From assembly GCA_955652925.1 (NCBI GenBank), contig CATPCO010000713.1, positions 1-6,917 on the forward strand: a stretch of 6,917 nt of DNA. Reading direction: 5' to 3'. Under the pieces are notes generated by a model that saw only the letters and a program-made list of their open reading frames with translations, did no database searches and was not told where the DNA came from. This DNA comes from an uncultured Xanthobacteraceae bacterium. Lineage in GTDB: Bacteria > Pseudomonadota > Alphaproteobacteria > Rhizobiales > Xanthobacteraceae. A program made the translations under genes and the position numbers. Positions 1 through 5,912 of the stretch are shown here, piece after piece; positions within the stretch are counted from its first letter, which is position 1; each line of letters begins with the position of its first letter.

Positions 1-1
1 A

Positions 2-58
2 AATGGCGCGTCGGTCACGGCGGCGCCGCTGCCGGCACCGTCCGCAATGGCGCGATAA
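2..58 (+). CDS. Possible C-terminal tail of a gene entering from the left edge
   Basis: Reading frame 2 is open from the window edge to a TAA at 56-58 and gives an Ala/Pro-rich tail ending in PAPSAMAR. It would be convergent with the dehydrogenase gene, with the hairpin at 77-108 between them, which is a sensible gene arrangement. The stretch is too short for any family assignment. Frame 1 is also open through the same bases until a TGA at 97-99 and the minus strand is open as well, so the choice of frame is weak. It may be non-coding. Confidence 0.2.
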   Translation, partial: NGASVTAAPLPAPSAMAR

Positions 59-76
59 CCCTTACCGTTCGCCTCA

Positions 77-108
77 TTTGTCTCGTCATCCGGCGATGAC
101 GAGGCAAA
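77..108. terminator. Hairpin between convergent gene ends
   Basis: The arms CTCGTCATC (82-90) and GATGACGAG (95-103) form a perfect 9-bp stem closed by the tetraloop CGGC. In plus-strand RNA the stem extends outward to 77/108 through one U-G wobble and four further pairs; in minus-strand RNA the wobble becomes an A-C mismatch. It lies 14 nt past the dehydrogenase stop codon and may end transcription from one or both sides. Neither strand has a proper U-tract after the stem, so intrinsic termination is not certain. It could instead be a 3' mRNA-stabilising structure or a dispersed palindrome. Confidence 0.4.
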
Positions 109-121
109 ACGGCTGCGTGTG

Positions 122-1081
122 TCAGCCCAATACGCGCACCGGCTTTCCTTCGAGGAACGCGCGAATGTCGTCCACCACGCCGGCGAAATAGGCGCGATAA
201 TTCTGAATCGCGACGTAGCCCAGGTGTGGCGTGAGCACCACATTGTCCATCTTGCGCAAGGGATGATCCGTGGGTAGCGGCTCCACGTCGAAGACGTCGA
301 GGCCGGCGCCCGCAATCTTCCTCTCGCGCAGCGCGGTCAGAAGCGCCGGCTCCTCGATGATCGGACCGCGTGACGTGTTGATGATGTAGGCGGTGGACTT
401 CATCAAGCCGAGCTCATTTGCCCCAATCAGTCCGCGCGTGCGCGGCGACAAAATCAAGTGAACGGTGATAATATCTGATTGACGGAAAAGCTCATCCTTC
501 GGCGCGTAATCGACGCCGGCCTCTTTGCACTTTTCCGGAGAGAGGTTCTGGCTCCACGCGATAACCTTCATCCCGAAGGCAAGCGCGATCCGCGCGGTTC
601 GGGTACCGAGCTTGCCGAGACCAACGACCCCCAGCGTGAGTCCTTCAAGATCGAGGCCGATCGTGCTTTGCCATGACACGCCAGCCTTCATGCGGGCGTT
701 CTCGTAACCGATTCGCCGGGTGAGCTCGAGCATCAAGCCGATCGCGATTCCGGAAGTAGGATTTCCCACCGCGGGTGTGCCGCAGACCACAACGTTGCGT
801 GCCTTGGCGGCTGAAACGTCAATGGACGCATTACGCATCCCGGTTGTGATCAGGAGCCTGAGATCAGGCAGCTTCTCGATGACATCACGCGGAAATGCCG
901 TCCTTTCGCGCATGGCGCAGATGATTTCAAAACCCTGCAAAGCCTTGATGACGGCGTCCTGGCCCGCGATTTGCTGGCTGAATACCTTGATGTCGAGGTC
1001 GCCGGCAATCTTCGACCAGTCGGCCGACTGCAAGGCAACGTTTTGATAATCATCGAGAATAGCGCATCGGTGACGAGGCAT
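122..1081 (-). CDS. D-2-hydroxyacid dehydrogenase family protein (NAD(P)-dependent)
   Basis: This 319-residue cytoplasmic enzyme should interconvert a 2-keto acid and a D-2-hydroxy acid using NAD(H) or NADP(H). The substrate cannot be read from sequence. An N-terminal half-domain (about 1-105) precedes the Rossmann nucleotide-binding domain, whose GxGxxG motif is GVVGLGKLG at 151-159. The catalytic set of the family is visible: Arg238 in NTSRGP, Glu267 in DVFDVEP and His286 in TPHLGY, the His-Glu pair acting in proton transfer. The length is typical (about 310-330) and nothing appears broken. The start at 1081 gives the usual N-terminus with CAILDDYQ, but its ribosome-binding site is weak. 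It is convergent to any gene entering from the left. Its upstream region carries the inverted repeats at 1093-1272. Family assignment is secure; naming it SerA, glyoxylate reductase or similar would be a guess. Confidence 0.92.
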   Translation of the reverse strand: MPRHRCAILDDYQNVALQSADWSKIAGDLDIKVFSQQIAGQDAVIKALQGFEIICAMRERTAFPRDVIEKLPDLRLLITTGMRNASIDVSAAKARNVVVCGTPAVGNPTSGIAIGLMLELTRRIGYENARMKAGVSWQSTIGLDLEGLTLGVVGLGKLGTRTARIALAFGMKVIAWSQNLSPEKCKEAGVDYAPKDELFRQSDIITVHLILSPRTRGLIGANELGLMKSTAYIINTSRGPIIEEPALLTALRERKIAGAGLDVFDVEPLPTDHPLRKMDNVVLTPHLGYVAIQNYRAYFAGVVDDIRAFLEGKPVRVLG

Positions 1082-1092
1082 TGCCGGTTCCG

Positions 1093-1144
1093 TGTTGTGG
1101 CGAAAGGCGCGGGGGCAGACGAGGTTACCCCCTATACCACAACA
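1093..1144. repeat. Nested inverted repeat upstream of the dehydrogenase gene
   Basis: TGTTGTGG (1093-1100) is the exact reverse complement of CCACAACA (1137-1144). Inside this pair GGGGG (1111-1115) faces CCCCC (1128-1132). The structure starts 12 nt upstream of the dehydrogenase start, so on the minus strand it would lie in the promoter or 5' leader. It could be an operator or a leader RNA fold. The internal loops are large (10 and 4 nt, and a 12-nt apical loop), so RNA stability is doubtful. Confidence 0.35.
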
Positions 1145-1272
1145 AGTCTGCCTGTGGCCGGTAAACGCCGATGAGGGCGTATCAGCCTAGGAAAATACGT
1201 CAGGCGGGAGTGCTGAGGGACCGATTCGGCCAGTCCGTCACAGGCGACCGTCGCGCAGGCAGTCTTGTTGTG
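1138..1272. repeat. 135-bp segment bounded by 17-bp inverted repeats
   Basis: CACAACAAGTCTGCCTG at 1138-1154 reappears on the opposite strand at 1256-1272 as CACAACAAGACTGCCTG, with 16 of 17 positions identical and only the central base different. The 101 bp between the arms have no convincing reading frame. The size and ends resemble a miniature inverted-repeat element, but no target-site duplication is evident at either flank. It may instead be a pair of regulator sites or a long-range hairpin. The left arm overlaps the nested repeat at 1093-1144. Confidence 0.4.
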
Positions 1273-1279
1273 CTTGCGA

Positions 1280-1477
1280 TTAGCGCTTTGCCCGAACCCG
1301 TACCGGGACCGGATGACCACTATGCTTGGCGTGCCACTTGGGTCCGGGGCCGCGCATGTAATGCAGTTCGGGCCGATAGGGATCGACCAGGCCTGTCACC
1401 ACGTCGTGCAGACGGTCGGCGAATTCTGCGAGGAAGCTCCCGCTGCGGGTGGACCAAGGAACTGTCTTTCTGCTCAT
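1280..1477 (-). CDS. Small basic hypothetical protein, 65 aa
   Basis: I do not recognise this protein. The start at 1477 (MSRKTVPWSTRS) is chosen because GGAGAGG lies just upstream (complement of 1481-1487) at good spacing. Longer in-frame starts exist at 1558 (92 aa) and 1714 (144 aa), but they lack a clear Shine-Dalgarno and read through AT-rich DNA that looks intergenic. Residues about 14-32 could form an amphipathic helix (FLAEFADRLHDVV). The C-terminal half is rich in Pro, His, Lys and Arg. There is no signal peptide or membrane span, so it is probably cytoplasmic. A tandem TGACCGG repeat lies about 22 nt upstream of the start and could be a regulator site. The next gene on the same strand, the dehydrogenase, is about 200 nt away across the inverted repeats, so co-transcription is uncertain. 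Confidence 0.5.
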   Translation of the reverse strand: MSRKTVPWSTRSGSFLAEFADRLHDVVTGLVDPYRPELHYMRGPGPKWHAKHSGHPVPVRVRAKR

Positions 1478-1498
1478 GACCCTCTCCGGCGCTTTTGA

Positions 1499-1512
1499 TG
1501 ACCGGTGACCGG
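1499..1512. promoter_or_regulatory. Tandem TGACCGG repeat, possible regulator site
   Basis: Two perfect head-to-tail copies of TGACCGG (1499-1505 and 1506-1512), followed by T, create two ACCGGT palindromes one base apart. They lie 22-35 nt upstream of the minus-strand start at 1477, a usual place for an operator or the leader. No known regulator is assigned. Confidence 0.3.
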
Positions 1513-1768
1513 TTTTGCCCCTGAGCTCGTCCCATGAAGCGCCCGGTTGGATGGCCATGATCGGACCAAATTTGTTAAAAATCAGTACAAATTCGCCAGC
1601 GATTTCAATTTTGTCCGCCACCGTTGCGAAAAAGCTACGGTAACGGTTAACAGGATGATGAATTCTGGTCACACATTGCTGCGGTGAGGCTCGCGCCAGG
1701 GCTTGCCGTGCCACGTGCGCCCGGCTACATCACCGCAAAATCCCCGAGACCCGCGATGAAGCCAAGCG

Positions 1769-1804
1769 TGTGCAGTCTGCACAGACTTGGTTGCTTGCGC
1801 GCAA
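1769..1804. promoter_or_regulatory. Overlapping palindromes in the ettA leader
   Basis: TGTGCAG-T-CTGCACA (1769-1783) is a perfect 7-1-7 inverted repeat. It overlaps a second one, AGTCT (1774-1778) with AGACT (1783-1787), and the two stems cannot form together. The perfect 10-bp palindrome TTGCGCGCAA (1795-1804) follows. All lie within 60 nt upstream of the ettA start, so they could be protein-binding operators or alternative folds of the 5' leader. No named regulator site is recognised. Confidence 0.35.
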
Positions 1805-1825
1805 AATTGAAGTCACGGCAGCCTC

Positions 1826-3478
1826 ATGGCCCGTCAGTTCATCTACCACATGCAGGATTTGTCCAAGGTCTATCCGGGCAATCGGAAGGTCCTGGAGAAT
1901 ATCAATCTCTCCTTCTATCCCGACGCCAAAATTGGCGTGCTCGGCGTGAACGGTTCCGGCAAATCGACGCTGCTGCGCATCATGGCCGGCATCGACAAGG
2001 AATTCGCCGGCGAGGCATGGGCCGCCGAAGGCGCCAGCGTCGGTCATCTGGAACAGGAGCCGCAACTCGACGGCTCAAAAAACGTGCGTGCAAACGTGAT
2101 GCAGGGCGTGGCGCCGCAGCAGGCCATCCTTGAGCGCTATAACGAGCTCGCGATGAACTACTCGGACGAAACCGCCGAGGAGATGACCAGGCTGCAAGAC
2201 GAGATCGAGGCCAAGGGTTTGTGGGACCTCGATGCCAAGGTCGATCAGGCGATGGAGGCGCTGCGCTGTCCTGCGGACGAAGCCGACGTCACGACACTCT
2301 CAGGAGGAGAGCGCCGTCGAGTTGCGCTTTGCCGGTTGCTGTTGGAACGGCCCGATCTCCTCCTGCTCGACGAGCCGACCAATCATCTCGATGCCGAGTC
2401 GGTCAGCTGGCTGGAGGGGCATCTCCGGAAATATCCCGGCGCCATCCTCATCGTGACCCACGACCGCTATTTTCTGGACAATGTCACGGGCTGGATTCTC
2501 GAGCTCGACCGCGGCCGTGGCATTCCATATCAAGGCAATTATTCGGCTTGGCTGTCACAGAAGCACAAGCGGCTCGAACAGGAAGGCCGTGAGGAGGAGG
2601 CGCGCCAGCGCACGCTTACGCGCGAGCAGGAATGGATCGCGGCTTCCCCGCGCGCCCGGCAAGCCAAATCGAAAGCGCGCTACCAGCGTTACGAAGAGCT
2701 GGTGAAAAAGGCTGCGGAGAAGACGGCCCAGACCGCGCAGATCATGATTCCGGTCGCTGAACGGCTCGGCCAGAACGTCATCGACTTTGAGCATCTACGC
2801 AAAGGCTACGGCGAGAATCTGCTGATTGATGATCTGACATTCAAGCTGCCGCCCGGCGGGATCGTAGGCGTGATCGGGCCGAATGGTGCCGGCAAGACTA
2901 CTTTGTTCAGGATGATCACCGGACCGGAGAAGCCGGACGCGGGCACAATCAAGGTCGGGGACTCCGTGCACCTCGGCTATGTCGATCAGTCGCGCGACAG
3001 CCTCGATAGCAAGAAGAATGTGTGGGAGGAAATTTCAGGAGGAAACGACGTCATCATGCTCGGAAAGCGCGAGATGAACTCGCGCGCTTACTGCTCCAAT
3101 TTCAACTTCAAAGGGCCGGATCAGCAGAAGAAGGTCGGCCAGCTTTCCGGTGGCGAGCGCAATCGTGTTCATCTGGCCAAGATGCTCAAGTCCGGCGCCA
3201 ATGTGCTGCTTCTTGACGAGCCCACCAACGATCTCGATGTGGATACCCTGCGTGCGCTGGAGGAAGCACTGGAGGATTTCGCGGGTTGCGCCGTCATTAT
3301 CACTCACGATCGCTGGTTTCTCGACCGCATCGCGACCCATATTCTTGCATTCGAAGGCGAGAGCCAAGTGGAATGGTTCGAAGGCAATTTCCAGGATTAC
3401 GAGAACGACAAAATGCGCCGGCTGGGTACCGATTCAACAATTCCGCATCGTATCAAGTATAAGAAGTTCAGCCGATAA
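1826..3478 (+). CDS. ettA: Energy-dependent translational throttle protein EttA (ABC-F ATPase)
   Basis: EttA is a soluble ABC-F protein that binds the ribosomal E site and gates entry into elongation according to the ATP/ADP ratio. The 550 residues match the family length (about 555 in E. coli). The first ATPase domain has Walker A GVNGSGKST at 40-48, signature LSGGE at 158-162, Walker B with DEPTNHLD (Glu183) and H-loop His212. The EttA arm insertion lies at about 86-145. A charged helical linker, the P-site tRNA interaction motif, spans about 243-305. The second domain has GPNGAGKTT at 351-359, LSGGE at 440-444, Glu465 in LLLDEPTNDLD and His494. The C-terminus RIKYKKFSR is also typical. All catalytic residues are intact. 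The start at 1826 aligns with known EttA N-termini, but it has no good Shine-Dalgarno. It is monocistronic by appearance: palindromes upstream and a hairpin right after the stop. Confidence 0.96.
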   Translation: MARQFIYHMQDLSKVYPGNRKVLENINLSFYPDAKIGVLGVNGSGKSTLLRIMAGIDKEFAGEAWAAEGASVGHLEQEPQLDGSKNVRANVMQGVAPQQAILERYNELAMNYSDETAEEMTRLQDEIEAKGLWDLDAKVDQAMEALRCPADEADVTTLSGGERRRVALCRLLLERPDLLLLDEPTNHLDAESVSWLEGHLRKYPGAILIVTHDRYFLDNVTGWILELDRGRGIPYQGNYSAWLSQKHKRLEQEGREEEARQRTLTREQEWIAASPRARQAKSKARYQRYEELVKKAAEKTAQTAQIMIPVAERLGQNVIDFEHLRKGYGENLLIDDLTFKLPPGGIVGVIGPNGAGKTTLFRMITGPEKPDAGTIKVGDSVHLGYVDQSRDSLDSKKNVWEEISGGNDVIMLGKREMNSRAYCSNFNFKGPDQQKKVGQLSGGERNRVHLAKMLKSGANVLLLDEPTNDLDVDTLRALEEALEDFAGCAVIITHDRWFLDRIATHILAFEGESQVEWFEGNFQDYENDKMRRLGTDSTIPHRIKYKKFSR

Positions 3479-3479
3479 G

Positions 3480-3529
3480 CAGACGTCAGGTAGCGGATGT
3501 CAGAGATCGGAAAGCCGACGTCTGACATC
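3480..3529. terminator. Long hairpin after ettA
   Basis: GATGTCAGA (3496-3504) pairs with TCTGACATC (3521-3529). Inside this, after a 2x2 mismatch, TCGG (3507-3510) pairs with CCGA (3515-3518) around an AAAG tetraloop, giving 13 pairs in all. An alternative pairing, CAGACGTC (3480-3487) with GACGTCTG (3517-3524), shares the 3' arm. The main hairpin begins 17 nt past the ettA stop, a natural place for a terminator or a 3' stabilising structure. Only a short CAATTT follows, not a proper U-tract. The repeated GAYGTCAGR units also suggest a dispersed palindromic repeat. Confidence 0.4.
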
Positions 3530-3687
3530 TGACAATTTCGAGCGGAATCTGCATTCCTAACGCTCCATACGTTTGGCGTTTTTGGCCTGTTTTTAAACGC
3601 TTAGCCGGATCGAATCGTTTCAGCACAAAGCCGCTCTGGCCGGTATAGGCTCGGCTTTGGGAGCTTGCAGGAGGAGTTAGCGGCGAA

Positions 3688-4932
3688 ATGATGCAGTCGC
3701 ACAAATACGCGGCCTTATGGATGGGCCTCAGCATGGTGTTTGCGGCCAACAGCGCCGCAGCGGCTGATCCGGCGTTCCAAAAATGGTTGCAAGGGCTTTG
3801 GCCGCAGGCCCAAGCATTTGGGGTGTCCCGTGCGACATTTGAGGCCGCCACGAATGGTGTTGAGCCTGACCTCACGCTTCCTGATCTTGATCTTCCGGGG
3901 CGTGAAGGCGCTCCAGCGCGCGGACAGGCTGAGTTCGTGCAAACGCCGGCGGACTACATCAAGGAAGCAACCATCGCTCATTTGGCCGAGCAGGGAAAGA
4001 AGCTCGCCGCAGAGCACAGCCGCACGCTCGCTGCCATCGAGCAGAGGTTCGGAGTGCCCGGCAACGTGCTGCTCGCAATATGGGGACGCGAGACGGCATT
4101 TGGCGGTTACAAGCTGCCGAAGAATGCCATCACCGTGCTTGCGACCCAGAGCTATTACGGCCGCCGAAAGGATCTCTTCCGGCAAGAGCTGCTGTATGCC
4201 TTCAAAATGCTGGAAGAAGGCCACGTCAAGCTCGCCGACATGCGCAGCTCCTGGGGCGGCGCTATGGGTCTCACCCAGTTCCTGCCATCCGAGTTCTACA
4301 AATACGCCGTCGATTTCGACGGGGATGGGAAAAAGGATATCTGGCACTCCGTCCCCGATGCGCTGGCATCGGCCGCGGCACAGCTCGTGGGCAAAGGCTG
4401 GCAGCGGGGCGCCCGCTGGGCTTATGAGGTGCGCGCGCCCGAGGGCGTCGATTGCACAGTCGGCGTGCCGGAAGTCACCCATCCGCTGGGCGAATGGCTC
4501 AAACAGGGGTTCGTGCTTTCCTATGGCCGCAAGCCCACCCAGGCGGAGCTGACCGAGCCGGCATCCCTATTGCTTCCAGAGGGGATTTATGGGCCTGCCT
4601 TTCTCACCTTCAAGAACTATTACGTGATCAAGGAGTACAATTTCTCCGATCTCTACGTGTTGTTTGTTGGCCACCTGAGCGACCGCATCAACGATGCGCG
4701 GCCATTCGAGCGGCCATGGAGCAAGAACACCCAGTTGCGCACCGCAGATGTCGAGAGCATGCAGCGCACGCTCACCAAGCTCGGGCTCTACAAGGACAAG
4801 ATCGACGGCAAGGCAGGGATGCAAACGCGCGCGGCGCTCGGGGCCTATCAGAAAGCAAATCGCCTGAAGCTTGATTGCTGGCCGACCGCAGCCGTGCTCG
4901 ATGACATGCAGCGAAGAGCAGGCAAATACTGA
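3688..4932 (+). CDS. Lytic murein transglycosylase, MltB type, with peptidoglycan-binding domain
   Basis: This exported 414-residue enzyme should cleave the MurNAc-GlcNAc glycosidic bond of peptidoglycan to form a 1,6-anhydro-MurNAc end, acting in the periplasm in wall remodelling or recycling. A signal peptide covers about 1-26, with cleavage near AAA-ADP; no lipobox Cys is present, unlike E. coli MltB. The catalytic domain (about 27-340) has the catalytic Glu135 in IWGRETAFGG, the fold motif GAMGLTQFLPS at 191-201 and an acidic loop DFDGDGKKDIW at 209-219, which matches the calcium-binding site region of Slt35/MltB. A peptidoglycan-binding type 1 domain occupies about 348-410 (QRTLTKLGLY, IDGKAGMQTRAAL). 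The start at 3688 follows GGAGGAG (3670-3676); a second ATG directly follows and could also serve. The gene is convergent with the small exported gene at 4998 and shares its terminator region. Confidence 0.94.
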   Translation: MMQSHKYAALWMGLSMVFAANSAAAADPAFQKWLQGLWPQAQAFGVSRATFEAATNGVEPDLTLPDLDLPGREGAPARGQAEFVQTPADYIKEATIAHLAEQGKKLAAEHSRTLAAIEQRFGVPGNVLLAIWGRETAFGGYKLPKNAITVLATQSYYGRRKDLFRQELLYAFKMLEEGHVKLADMRSSWGGAMGLTQFLPSEFYKYAVDFDGDGKKDIWHSVPDALASAAAQLVGKGWQRGARWAYEVRAPEGVDCTVGVPEVTHPLGEWLKQGFVLSYGRKPTQAELTEPASLLLPEGIYGPAFLTFKNYYVIKEYNFSDLYVLFVGHLSDRINDARPFERPWSKNTQLRTADVESMQRTLTKLGLYKDKIDGKAGMQTRAALGAYQKANRLKLDCWPTAAVLDDMQRRAGKY

Positions 4933-4972
4933 AAAAACGAAACGCCCGGCGGGCTCACGCGCGCCGGGCGTT
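4932..4972 (-). terminator. Strong intrinsic terminator for the minus-strand exported gene
   Basis: AACGCCCGGCG (4941-4951) and CGCCGGGCGTT (4962-4972) form a perfect 11-bp GC-rich stem with a 10-nt loop. Read on the minus strand, the stem is followed by TCG and then six T (the A-run 4932-4937), which is a canonical intrinsic terminator 25 nt past the stop at 4998. On the plus strand no U-tract follows, so termination of the transglycosylase mRNA here would be weaker. The U-tract of this terminator overlaps the last base of the transglycosylase stop codon. Confidence 0.85.
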
Positions 4973-4997
4973 GATCAAGGTGATCGGTGGACCGCGT

Positions 4998-5321
4998 TTA
5001 CTGGCACACCGCGACCGGGCGGCCACGCCAGCCGATGACGTTGCCGTATGCGTCATAGACAGGCATGCGCGTCCAGTAGCAACTGGGTCCGGGAAGCGGA
5101 GCAGCATAGCCGCTGTAGACCACGTAACCCGGACCGGGCGCGACGACATAAGCCGGGCGCGCAGCTGCAGCGCTGCCGACAATGGCTCCGGCAACGAAGC
5201 CGCCGACAAGCCCGGCACCAACGGCGCAACCATAGCAGCGGGCATCTGCGGGCGTCGGCAAGGAGGTGGCTGCGCCAGCAAGCGTCGCAGCCGCGACCAG
5301 GACAGTGAGAGTCTTCTTCAT
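4998..5321 (-). CDS. Small exported glycine-zipper protein with four cysteines
   Basis: The start at 5321 (MKKTLTVLVAAATLAG) is chosen over an upstream ATG at 5537 because it directly begins a signal peptide and has AAGGAG (complement of 5328-5333) upstream. Cleavage is expected after ADA at residue 27, leaving about 80 residues in the periplasm or outer membrane. The mature part opens with RCYGC and a perfect glycine zipper with Gly37, 41, 45 and 49 (GLVGGFVAGAIVG), a motif that packs helices in or against membranes. Cys29, Cys32, Cys81 and Cys106 could form disulfides. The tail contains CYWTRMPVYDAYGNVIG, a pattern common in small Rhizobiales exported proteins. The molecular function is unknown. 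It is a paralogue of the gene at 5567-5875, which lies upstream on the same strand across 245 nt. Confidence 0.82.
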   Translation of the reverse strand: MKKTLTVLVAAATLAGAATSLPTPADARCYGCAVGAGLVGGFVAGAIVGSAAAARPAYVVAPGPGYVVYSGYAAPLPGPSCYWTRMPVYDAYGNVIGWRGRPVAVCQ

Positions 5322-5327
5322 CAGAGT

Positions 5328-5354
5328 CTCCTTGGAGCTCGGCTGCCGCCGAGC
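5328..5354 (-). promoter_or_regulatory. Leader hairpin next to the ribosome-binding site
   Basis: GCTCGGC (5337-5343) and GCCGAGC (5348-5354) form a 7-bp stem with a TGCC loop (GGCA on the minus-strand RNA). It ends 3 nt before the Shine-Dalgarno AAGGAG (complement of 5328-5333) of the gene starting at 5321. Such a hairpin could affect ribosome loading or stabilise the 5' end of the mRNA. No riboswitch class is recognised. Confidence 0.4.
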
Positions 5355-5566
5355 GCGGAAAAGGGTTGCAAGCTCGGAATACCCCCGATGACCCAAACCC
5401 CCCGTTTGAGCCGCGCTCAGTAGGGCCCGATAATTTGTCGGAATTTCGTCCGAATTCGGTTGACTCACCTGGTTTTTGGCCTCCGACGAGTTACGCCCAG
5501 CAAGCATGACGGAACCGTCGCCACAGGTGCCCGACACGCGTCCACACCCTCGATCAAAGGATCAGG

Positions 5567-5875
5567 TCAGCAAACCCGGTAGCGCGAGCCATGGCGCCAG
5601 CGCCAGCAGCTGTACGGGCGCGGACCGTATCCGTAATAAAGTGGCGCCGGCGTGTAGTAATCGTAGTAAACCGGAGCCGGAGCATAATACCCATAGTACC
5701 CGTACGGATAATAGTAGGGCCTTGCCAACGAGCTTCCAATGATGGCTCCAGCAGCGAACCCGCCGACCAGACCAGGTCCCCACCAACCCCAGCGCGCATT
5801 AGCGTTATTCGGGGTTGCAACCGTTGCAGCGGCGATCGTTGCCCCAGCCGCGAGCGTAGCCACAGTTTTTCGCAT
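5567..5875 (-). CDS. Small exported glycine-zipper, tyrosine-rich protein
   Basis: A 102-residue protein with a signal peptide (MRKTVATLAAGATIAAATV, cleavage after ANA at residue 27). A perfect glycine zipper follows at Gly35, 39, 43 and 47 (GLVGGFAAGAIIG), almost identical to that of the neighbour at 4998-5321. Residues 54-88 are strikingly tyrosine-rich (YYYPYGYYGYY and two further YxPAPxYY units), and two Cys (90 and 102) lie in a basic tail. The start at 5875 has GAGG upstream at good spacing; the ATG at 5880 is out of frame. A GGAAC-N17-CGTT promoter lies about 40 nt upstream, pointing to general-stress control. It probably acts in the cell envelope; the exact function is unknown. A divergent paralogue by duplication is the simplest origin for the pair. 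Confidence 0.82.
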   Translation of the reverse strand: MRKTVATLAAGATIAAATVATPNNANARWGWWGPGLVGGFAAGAIIGSSLARPYYYPYGYYGYYAPAPVYYDYYTPAPLYYGYGPRPYSCWRWRHGSRYRVC

Positions 5876-5912
5876 GGCATCACCTCAAGGATCGATTCCC
5901 GAGTGAACAGTT

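Larger units (their letters stand above)
1478..1825. other. Divergent intergenic region between the small basic protein and ettA
   Basis: This 348-nt region should hold promoters for the minus-strand small gene and for ettA. The stretch at about 1565-1660 is AT-richer than its surroundings, as expected of promoter DNA, and contains CAAATTTG (1566-1573) and the near-tandem ACGGTA ACGGTT (1637-1648). I could not fix -35/-10 boxes with confidence. The part next to ettA holds the palindromes annotated separately. No convincing gene is seen apart from the longer-start possibility of the minus-strand small protein. Confidence 0.5.

Noticed and set aside
3576..3600. GCGTTT/AAACGC inverted repeat before the transglycosylase gene as a terminator.
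   Set aside because: Only 6 bp of AT-containing stem with a 13-nt loop and no U-tract after it.
3715..4482. A 255-aa open frame on the minus strand inside the lytic transglycosylase gene.
   Set aside because: It is antisense to a well-supported gene with intact catalytic motifs, and its own sequence has no recognisable domain; open antisense frames are usual in GC-rich codon use.
4998..5537. Longer 179-aa version of the four-Cys exported protein.
   Set aside because: The extra 72 residues look non-coding and would bury a complete signal peptide and its Shine-Dalgarno at 5321.
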